Shown here: piece after piece, positions 21,877 to 27,929 of the stretch
How positions within the stretch are numbered: position 1 is the stretch's first letter
Layout of the letters: each line of letters starts with the position of its first letter
NCBI GenBank assembly: GCA_964512485.1
Contig: CAZEHJ010000048.1
Coordinates: 1 to 27,929, forward strand
DNA: 27,929 bases
DNA from: CAZEHJ01 sp964512485
GTDB taxonomy: Bacteria > Bacteroidota > Rhodothermia > Rhodothermales > UBA10348
Direction: 5' to 3'
Program-made: the position numbers and the translations under genes
The notes under the pieces: model-generated
Told to the model about the DNA's origin: nothing
Databases searched by the model: none
Seen by the model: the letters and a program-made list of their open reading frames with translations, nothing else

Positions 21877-22731
21877 ATGGAACAGAGAAAGTCGACCTCA
21901 AGCCACGCAGGATCTGCTGCCGTTCTGATACTCGCGGTCATTCTAACAGGCGCGTCGTTTTATTCGACGGGCGCTCCTTCACGACGTACCGGAGCACCGG
22001 GGGACTTTACGTGTGCTGACTCCGGTTGTCACGCCGGCAATGGTCTCAATTCTTCAACCGGTTCGATTGCTTTCGTCGCTCCTTCTGAGTACGCCCCGTC
22101 TACACCGGTCAACTTTGTTCTGCAGACGCAACGCCCAGGCGCGCAGGCGTTCGGTTTTTCGATCACAGCCAGAGATGCATTCAATCACGCGATCGGTTCA
22201 TGGGAGATCATCCCCGGATCGGGTACCGCACTTTCAGAAAATGGACTTGATCCCACCCATGTGACACACGATCAAGCCGCGCGAGTTTTTGACGAGCATC
22301 AGTGGAACCTCAGATGGATTCCGCCGAACATGGATGCAGGTGTCGTGACATTTTACGCGGCAACCAATACCGCAAATGGGAATGGAAACCAGTTGGGCGA
22401 CTTCATTTTTACGACCTCCCATCAGCTTTCATTTGCATCCGGAGTCGACGTAGAACAATTTGAGATTCCGCAGAGAATCGCCATTCAGTCTGCATTTCCC
22501 AATCCGGCCCACGAGTCTATAACGCTTTCGTTGGACTCATTCCTGGCCGAAACGGTCAGCATTGAGTTTTTTGATATGTCTGGCAGACTGGTTAAGGAAT
22601 TGCAGCGATCCATCCGGCCGGGCAGCAACGAGTTGATGATCGAAACACGCGACCTGTCGCCGGGCGCCCATGTTTACCGCGTTGTGGCAGCAGGGCACAC
22701 CGCTTCAGGTTCGATTCTGATATCGCGATAA
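21877..22731 (+). CDS. Secreted choice-of-anchor-V/Reeler-like protein with T9SS C-terminal sorting domain
   Basis: 284 aa. An N-terminal hydrophobic segment (about 14-32) acts as signal. Next is the block GAPSRRTGAPGDFTCADSGCH (about 32-52), with a C-x4-C-H element typical of the choice-of-anchor V group as I remember it. A beta-sandwich follows (about 60-190). The last 75 residues match the type A T9SS sorting domain: SAFPNPAHESITLSLDS, then VSIEFFDMSGRLVKEL and LSPGAHVYRVVAAG. T9SS exports such proteins across the outer membrane and usually anchors or releases them after removing the tail, which implies that this organism has T9SS machinery elsewhere. The function of the sandwich domain is unknown. 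It ends 25 nt from the convergent DUF2723 gene. Confidence 0.87.
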   Translation: MEQRKSTSSHAGSAAVLILAVILTGASFYSTGAPSRRTGAPGDFTCADSGCHAGNGLNSSTGSIAFVAPSEYAPSTPVNFVLQTQRPGAQAFGFSITARDAFNHAIGSWEIIPGSGTALSENGLDPTHVTHDQAARVFDEHQWNLRWIPPNMDAGVVTFYAATNTANGNGNQLGDFIFTTSHQLSFASGVDVEQFEIPQRIAIQSAFPNPAHESITLSLDSFLAETVSIEFFDMSGRLVKELQRSIRPGSNELMIETRDLSPGAHVYRVVAAGHTASGSILISR

Positions 22732-22756
22732 AAAGCCACGCCCCTTGTCCAGGATC

Positions 22757-25630
22757 TCAGTTTCTGAATGGATCATCTGCTGACGAATCCATGACTGAGT
22801 TGTAAAGCATCTCGATTTCTTGGGCAGACTGACGATACGAGTCGTCATCGATCGCATCTGCAATTCCGTTCGTGAATTGCGCATACCCTTCGAAATTTTT
22901 GGTCTCAAGGTATGCTCCTTGAATAATTTCGATAAATCGGGCAGCTCGAGCCATCAACGATTCGTTTCTCGTTGCAACGGCTGTTTTGAGGCGGTGCAAT
23001 ACGAGGGGTTCTGCCTGTCGCCAGAGCTCGGCAGAACGTTCGCTTTCGCCCAGGACTGAATATGCTTGTGCCATGAATGCAAAGGACGTTTCGTCACCGG
23101 GAATCGTCTCAAATGGCACTTGCTCCATAAACCAATCGAGTAGTTCCAAGGCTTCTTCCTGCATGCCTTCTCTGGCCAGTGTCTCGGCAGTGTGAGAGAA
23201 GATATTTCGATAATTGTCCACCATCCGTCTGATGTTCTCGTCGAAATACACGTCCGGATCGTTTAGGCCGGTAAATTTGAACATCTTCAGTTTTTCGAGG
23301 GTCACTCCGGGTACTACGCGTCCCAGTTGTTCATCGTGCTTGATCGGCACAATTCTGTAGGCCTGCCCTTCGAGCTGGAAATAGTTCTGAAGATCCAGCT
23401 GACCGTCCGGGCTTACGGTCACGGCGATGTAAACGGGGCGTTTCCAATTCTGCTGGGCATTCGTCATGAGAATGTTGAGGGCTGCCTGATCAGCTCCATA
23501 CAGCAGGTTTATTTCGCTGTTGTATGGGCGACCCTCAAGGAACCAGCGCATTGGACTTTCGATAAGTGAAGAGTCCTCACCTTGCGTGAGCAACCCCATC
23601 TCGGTCGAGTTGAGTAGAAAATCCTTGTTGACTTGAAGTTCAAGAGGTTGCGGATCCCAGCGAATGATCTCCAGATTGTCAATTCCCTCGTCAGGAAGAG
23701 AAATGGGAAGTGGGGATGACTCGCGCGAATACTGTTCTTTGAGCTGTCTGACATACCAGGGCGTATTCAACAGCGACAGGTTGGTTACTCGGACATCACG
23801 CCTGATACCTTCGACTTCCTGCAAATACCAGAGCGGAAACGTGTCGTTGTCACCGTTGGTGAACACAATCGCGTCTTCCTCCAGGCCGATCAGCATGTTG
23901 TAGGCATAATCGCCGGCAACGTAACGCCCACTTCGATCATGGTCGTCCATATTGACGATCATCATCAGGGCCGGCACGGCGGCAAAGATTATCGCCGCAA
24001 AGCTGCCCAGAACCACCTTCAGTCCACTCTCATTGAATCGATCCTTCAATTGATCGTGAATGAGTCTCAACAGGCCTGTCGCTCCTAATCCCACCCAGAT
24101 TGTGAATGCGAAGAAGGAGGCTACGTATGCGTAGTCTCTCTCTCTGGGTTGGAAGGGTGTTTGATTCAGGTAGAATATTATCCCCACTCCAGTTATCAGG
24201 AACAGGACAAGGACCGCAAAAGCCCTCCTCCAGTCCCTCATGAAGTGAAAGGCCGCTCCAATGAGGCCCAGCAGGAGAGGGAGTCCGTAGTAGGCGTTAC
24301 GACTCGCCTCCTCACTCGGGGTTTGATAGAGATATTGGTTGCTCTCGCTGCTCGAAAAGCCGGTAATTGCAGGAGCATCCTGAACGTCGCTGGCCCGCCC
24401 CACAAAATTCCACAGGAAGTAGCGGACGTACATGTGTCCGACCTGGTACGTCCAGAAGTACTCCGAGTCAGATGAATATTGACCATACACGCGTCCATGA
24501 TTCGGGTCCTGCGAATGTCGGCGCGGAAACCACTCTTCGCGGCGGGTATCGAGCGTACCGAGTTGGTTATTGAACGTGTATCCCTTCAGAATTGGTGTAT
24601 CACCATACTGCTCCCGCTTGAGGTAGGATACGATTGCTTCCACCGTTTCAGGATCGTTCTCGTCAATCGGAGGATTCGAGGCGCTCCGAATAAAAATCAG
24701 GGCGTAGGACGAATAACCTATCATCACCACGGTCAGGCAGATCATGACCAGATTCAGTGCCTGCATGCCACGTTTCTGGGTCCAAAAGACGCCGAATCCA
24801 ATCGCTATGAAGATCGCGACTGTGAGAAACACAGGAGATCCAGAGTCCCCGATCACGCCCGGGAGCCACTGCACGATTCCGGGATAAACGACGAGGAAGG
24901 CGACTGATGAAACTATTCCCGTAGCTATCAGACCCGTCCAGCGTTGTTTCGGACCCCACTCAGGATTCTCGAATTCGATATAGAAGACGATCAGTGCTAT
25001 GAAAAATATCGCCAGCAGATTGAGCAGGTGGACTCCAATGGCCAGTCCGAAGAGATACGCAATCAGTATCAGATAGCGGTTTGTGGCCAACCCGAACCGG
25101 TGTTGTCCTCCTGAAAGGCGTTCGTCTTCGAGAGCGGCCTCTTCTCTCCAACGGAGGATCAGATAGACAACCAGAGCCGTGAAAAGCATGGAGAGGGCAT
25201 AAACCTCGGCTTCAACAGCATTGAACCAGAATGAGTCTGTTACGGCGAACGTACAGGCGCCCACAACTCCACCAGCCAAAGCAATTATCCGATCCGAGCT
25301 GTTCCACGTCGAAGGAGAGCCCTGCCATTCCCGAACCAAACGTACAATGATCAAGTGCAACAGCAGAACAGTGGCAGCACTCGAAATGACTGAGACCAGG
25401 TTGACCGAGAGAGCGACGTATTCCGTCGGAACGAACATCGAGAACAGCCGACCAATAAGCATGAAGAACGGCGCCCCCGGGGGATGCGACACCTGCAACA
25501 TGTTGGCAATGGCGATAAACTCGCCTGAATCCCAGAATGAGGTGGCAGGAGCCACGGTCAGCAGATAGATCACCATTGAATAGGCGAATACCAGTGCCGC
25601 AACCAGCTTTTCAGTACGTTTCCAGTGCAT
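22757..25630 (-). CDS. DUF2723 (TMEM260-like) polytopic membrane glycosyltransferase
   Basis: 957 aa. The N-terminal half has about a dozen membrane spans. The signature lies in the first loop: TSFWDSGEFIAIANMLQVSHPPG, with the Asp-Ser-Gly-Glu and HPPG elements typical of the family and reminiscent of GT-C transferases. The second half contains a soluble region (for example FTNGDNDTFPLWYLQEVEGI) and a C-terminal TPR-like section (EEALELLDWFMEQVP, FAFMAQAYSVLGESERSAELW). The human relative TMEM260 is a protein O-mannosyltransferase, and the bacterial members are presumed lipid-linked-sugar-dependent transferases acting on the periplasmic side. The length is normal. The acceptor is unknown. It stands alone on its strand between a convergent gene and a 134-nt spacer. 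Confidence 0.9.
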   Translation of the reverse strand: MHWKRTEKLVAALVFAYSMVIYLLTVAPATSFWDSGEFIAIANMLQVSHPPGAPFFMLIGRLFSMFVPTEYVALSVNLVSVISSAATVLLLHLIIVRLVREWQGSPSTWNSSDRIIALAGGVVGACTFAVTDSFWFNAVEAEVYALSMLFTALVVYLILRWREEAALEDERLSGGQHRFGLATNRYLILIAYLFGLAIGVHLLNLLAIFFIALIVFYIEFENPEWGPKQRWTGLIATGIVSSVAFLVVYPGIVQWLPGVIGDSGSPVFLTVAIFIAIGFGVFWTQKRGMQALNLVMICLTVVMIGYSSYALIFIRSASNPPIDENDPETVEAIVSYLKREQYGDTPILKGYTFNNQLGTLDTRREEWFPRRHSQDPNHGRVYGQYSSDSEYFWTYQVGHMYVRYFLWNFVGRASDVQDAPAITGFSSSESNQYLYQTPSEEASRNAYYGLPLLLGLIGAAFHFMRDWRRAFAVLVLFLITGVGIIFYLNQTPFQPRERDYAYVASFFAFTIWVGLGATGLLRLIHDQLKDRFNESGLKVVLGSFAAIIFAAVPALMMIVNMDDHDRSGRYVAGDYAYNMLIGLEEDAIVFTNGDNDTFPLWYLQEVEGIRRDVRVTNLSLLNTPWYVRQLKEQYSRESSPLPISLPDEGIDNLEIIRWDPQPLELQVNKDFLLNSTEMGLLTQGEDSSLIESPMRWFLEGRPYNSEINLLYGADQAALNILMTNAQQNWKRPVYIAVTVSPDGQLDLQNYFQLEGQAYRIVPIKHDEQLGRVVPGVTLEKLKMFKFTGLNDPDVYFDENIRRMVDNYRNIFSHTAETLAREGMQEEALELLDWFMEQVPFETIPGDETSFAFMAQAYSVLGESERSAELWRQAEPLVLHRLKTAVATRNESLMARAARFIEIIQGAYLETKNFEGYAQFTNGIADAIDDDSYRQSAQEIEMLYNSVMDSSADDPFRN

Positions 25631-25709
25631 GAAGTCCTGACGGGGGAATCGATTCGAGTAGATGACATCAACCCCGATGAATCGGAGCTGTATTCTTCGC
25701 TTACGGTCT

Positions 25710-25729
25710 TCCGGATGTCGTCATCCGGA
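25710..25729. repeat. Short inverted repeat between rsmI and the DUF2723 gene
   Basis: TCCGGATG-tcgt-CATCCGGA, perfect 8-bp arms, 36 nt downstream of the rsmI stop. No T-run is present on either strand. It may be a weak terminator or an RNA 3' end stabiliser. Confidence 0.5.
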
Positions 25730-25764
25730 TATGGCCGCTACAACGCCCCCAACAGAGGAATGGT

Positions 25765-26496
25765 TCAGGATTTACCGGCTGAATTATCCTGATTCATGCG
25801 CTTCGATGTTCGCTCTGAAGCAAGCAATACAACGCACTCGCCGCGCACTTTCGGCTGCGAGTCTGCCCAGGCGATCAGCTCATGGAGGGTGCCCCGCAGA
25901 AACTCTTCAAATTTTTTGGAGATTTCGCGGGCGACGACCGCCTGGCGGTCGTCGCCCGCAAACTCTGCCAGCTGCTTGAGCAGCTTTAAAAGGCGGTGTG
26001 GGGATTCGTACATGATGACTGTTCGATCTTCAGAGACCAGTTCCTTGATTCGGGTCTGGCGGCCCTTTTTCGTGGGAAGGAATCCTTCAAACGCAAATCG
26101 ATCGGAGGGCAAGCCGCTTGCAGCCAGAGCAGGAATGACGGCAGAGGGACCCGGAAGAGCGCAGACGTCTATATGAGCATCAAGGGCGGCGCGCACCAAA
26201 AGATAGCCGGGGTCCGAAATGCCCGGAGTGCCCGCGTCTGAAATCAGGGCCACATCTTCTCCACGGAGCATCTGTTCCACTATTCTGGAGGACTTTCCAT
26301 GTTCGTTGTGGCTATGAAAACTGGTGCGATGTGTCTCGATCCCAAAATGGTTCAGGAGAACGCCCGAAGTGCGGGTGTCTTCACATGCGACCAGTGCAAC
26401 ACCTTTCAGAACCTGGATCGCTCTCGCACTCATATCATCCAGATTCCCGATCGGCGTGGCGACCAGATATAGAGTACCGGGAGTCGATACAATCAT
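25765..26496 (-). CDS. rsmI: 16S rRNA (cytidine-1402 2'-O)-methyltransferase
   Basis: 243 aa. RsmI methylates the ribose of C1402 in the decoding centre using S-adenosylmethionine. Tetrapyrrole-methylase-fold motifs are clear: GTLYLVATPIGNLDDMS, ACEDTRTSGVLLNHFGI, the SAM-binding DAGTPGISDPG, and ALPGPSAVIPALAASGLPSDRF. The second half has YESPHRLLKLL and AVVAREISKKFEE, both conserved in the family. The chain is slightly short and lacks the C-terminal extension of some homologs. Its ATG overlaps the stop of the LptF/G gene by 4 nt (26493-26496). It contains a 33-nt palindrome at 25927-25959. Confidence 0.95.
   Translation of the reverse strand: MIVSTPGTLYLVATPIGNLDDMSARAIQVLKGVALVACEDTRTSGVLLNHFGIETHRTSFHSHNEHGKSSRIVEQMLRGEDVALISDAGTPGISDPGYLLVRAALDAHIDVCALPGPSAVIPALAASGLPSDRFAFEGFLPTKKGRQTRIKELVSEDRTVIMYESPHRLLKLLKQLAEFAGDDRQAVVAREISKKFEEFLRGTLHELIAWADSQPKVRGECVVLLASERTSKRMNQDNSAGKS
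25927..25959. repeat. 33-nt perfect palindrome inside rsmI
   Basis: Arms of 16 nt (25927-25942 and 25944-25959) are perfectly complementary around one base; the left arm is GCGGGCGACGACCGCC. It encodes AGDDRQAVVAR, part of the conserved protein. A second inverted repeat, AGCTGC-ttga-GCAGCT, follows at 25970-25985. Confidence 0.85.
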
Positions 26497-27929
26497 GGGG
26501 TGGGCTCGAGGTCAGGTTCTGAATATGACTCCGCCTGGGAATCTCCGGAAAAGGGCCAGGAAAACTGTGGAATGGCTTTGATGTCTCGCCAGACAAAAAA
26601 TGTCAGCCAGATCGCCAGCACGCCCGTCACGATATCGGCAAGCCACATTCCAAGCCAGGGTTCGAGGAAGCCTCTGTCCGCCAACTTTTCGCCATTGGCC
26701 AACGACACCCAGTGAAACATGAATATGGCAACAGCCAGCGCAGCCGCAGTACCAAGTCCCCCTTTTCGAATGTACAGTCCAAGTGGTGCGCCAATCATCA
26801 TGAAAATGAGACAAGCAATGGCGATAGAGTACTTTTTGTGGATCTCTACACGGTATCTATCTGCCCGATCAGACGCCCAGACTATGTCGCTCTTGGCTCC
26901 ATTGACCTTCATTCTTACGGCCCGCATCGACTTGATCGCGTTGTCCGAGGTCTTTTGCGCCAGCCGTTCATCCTCGGTCTCAAGGGCAGCCAACCGCGCT
27001 TCATCTTGAATCAGGACGCCGATTTCTTCCCGGCTGACTGCACCGGTCCCGAGTGTTCTGGTCAACGCGCGCAGCTTTTCTTGATTCCGCGTGACCGATG
27101 CTTCCAGCGAGTCCACCAGCGCGATCATCTCGCTTGACTTCATCGTTCGGTCTGTTCTCCTGCCTTCTCGTGGATCGGAACGCGTGAAATTCAGGTCTTC
27201 GAGAGAGATCCTCATCAGGTGCCGATCAAAAGCGAGGCGTTCGTAACGGTCGCTGTTGCCAACTCCCGGACGTCGTTTTCGGTGAACTTCACCCTCAAAA
27301 AGAACCATGTTCAACGTTCGCCCGTCCGTCACCGGTACGAGTCGACCTCTGGCTGCACGAATGTCGGTTCTGAAGCGGGAGCCGTTCGTATAGTCGAATA
27401 TGGTCACGTCATAGAGTTCGTTCGGATCATCTTCAGGGATGTTGCCTACCAGGATCTTGTAGTCGGCAATTCCATCGTAAAACGTTCCTGCTTGAAGATC
27501 AAAACCGGGTTTCGCAGACCTGATGTCCTGCCAGAGGTTGCGAGCTCTGAAGTTGGCTTCTGGATGGAATTCTGTATTGAAGTACCACATTCCGGCGGTG
27601 AGAAGGATTCCGACCACATATACCGGCCATACGAGCTGGGGAAACGAAACCCCGGATCCTTTTATCACGACGTACGCGTTCGACTCTGCCAGGCGGCCGA
27701 ATGCCATCAGCGTCGCGATTAGAGCTGCCATGGGCACGGCAAGCACCATCATGTAGGCCAGATTGTAGAAAATCAGCTCGAAAATGACCTGAAACGGGAG
27801 ACCTTTACCAACCAGTTGAGGCAGGTATTTGATCAAAAACTGCATGACGAGCAGAAACAGCAGAACGATAAGCCAGATCAGAAATGGTCCGGGCAACATT
27901 CGGAGGATCATTCTGTGAAACTGTTTCAT
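26493..27929 (-). CDS. LptF/LptG-family permease (YjgP/YjgQ)
   Basis: 478 aa. LptF and LptG form the membrane core of the LptB2FG ABC transporter, which extracts lipopolysaccharide from the inner membrane. The N-terminal span block is FLIWLIVLLFLLVMQFLIKYLPQL and then MMVLAVPMAALIATLMAFGRLAESNA, the family hallmark. A large periplasmic beta-jellyroll-type region follows (about 130-250), then a charged coiled-coil insertion (about 265-335). The C-terminal spans include KKYSIAIACLIFMMIGAPLGLYIRKGG. LptF and LptG cannot be told apart here. The start codon is the last three bases of the window, so an upstream in-frame start cannot be excluded. It overlaps rsmI by 4 nt. Confidence 0.92.
   Translation of the reverse strand: MKQFHRMILRMLPGPFLIWLIVLLFLLVMQFLIKYLPQLVGKGLPFQVIFELIFYNLAYMMVLAVPMAALIATLMAFGRLAESNAYVVIKGSGVSFPQLVWPVYVVGILLTAGMWYFNTEFHPEANFRARNLWQDIRSAKPGFDLQAGTFYDGIADYKILVGNIPEDDPNELYDVTIFDYTNGSRFRTDIRAARGRLVPVTDGRTLNMVLFEGEVHRKRRPGVGNSDRYERLAFDRHLMRISLEDLNFTRSDPREGRRTDRTMKSSEMIALVDSLEASVTRNQEKLRALTRTLGTGAVSREEIGVLIQDEARLAALETEDERLAQKTSDNAIKSMRAVRMKVNGAKSDIVWASDRADRYRVEIHKKYSIAIACLIFMMIGAPLGLYIRKGGLGTAAALAVAIFMFHWVSLANGEKLADRGFLEPWLGMWLADIVTGVLAIWLTFFVWRDIKAIPQFSWPFSGDSQAESYSEPDLEPTP

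Overview
The window looks like a piece of a Rhodothermia/Balneolia-type (Bacteroidota-related) chromosome of moderate GC. The placement rests on gene content: a TonB-dependent receptor with an N-terminal carboxypeptidase-regulatory-like domain, a type IX secretion (T9SS) sorting tail, a DUF2723/TMEM260-like membrane protein, an OmpP1/FadL porin, many exported lipoproteins, frequent GTG/TTG starts and few Shine-Dalgarno sequences. Two runs of exactly 100 N, each inside a short tandem repeat, show that this is a scaffold from a draft assembly. No phage, insertion sequence, CRISPR array, tRNA or rRNA was seen.

Layout. 1-7.5 kb holds a TonB-dependent receptor (-), a PAP2-like membrane phosphatase (-), a divergent pair of lipoproteins (an SMP-30-like beta-propeller and a formylglycine sulfatase, +) and an archaeal/eukaryal-type prolyl-tRNA synthetase (-). 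7.5-11.3 kb has a 404-base non-coding stretch with a foldable leader, a Ser/Arg/Gly-repeat lipoprotein interrupted by an assembly gap, and a FadL-type outer-membrane transporter closed by a perfect 19-bp hairpin. 11.3-16.2 kb is the most unusual part: one minus-strand operon running ECF sigma factor, zinc-finger anti-sigma factor, then three exported HEAT-repeat proteins. 16.3-19.6 kb has an unknown membrane protein (+), then chorismate mutase and mltG (overlapping by 4 nt), with tsaD upstream. 19.6-22.7 kb (+) has a small secreted protein with its own promoter and terminator, then a LytR_C protein, rsfS, a lipoprotein and a T9SS-tailed cytochrome-like or Reeler-like protein. 22.7-27.9 kb (-) has the DUF2723 protein, rsmI and an LptF/LptG permease whose start codon is the last three bases of the window.

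How it fits together. Most of the window is envelope biology: outer-membrane transport, lipoproteins, peptidoglycan processing (MltG), LPS export (LptF/G) and a membrane-anchored sigma/anti-sigma switch. The best candidate for an under-described system is that switch. The anti-sigma factor has one membrane span and a helical exported domain, and three exported HEAT arrays are encoded directly downstream of it. I infer a signalling or scaffold module in the periplasm. The HEAT arrays show a two-repeat (A/B) super-period and share one C-terminal capping repeat, and one of the proteins carries a CXXCH motif.

Function calls come from reading motifs by eye. Starts that I moved inward from the longest open frame are explained in each entry.
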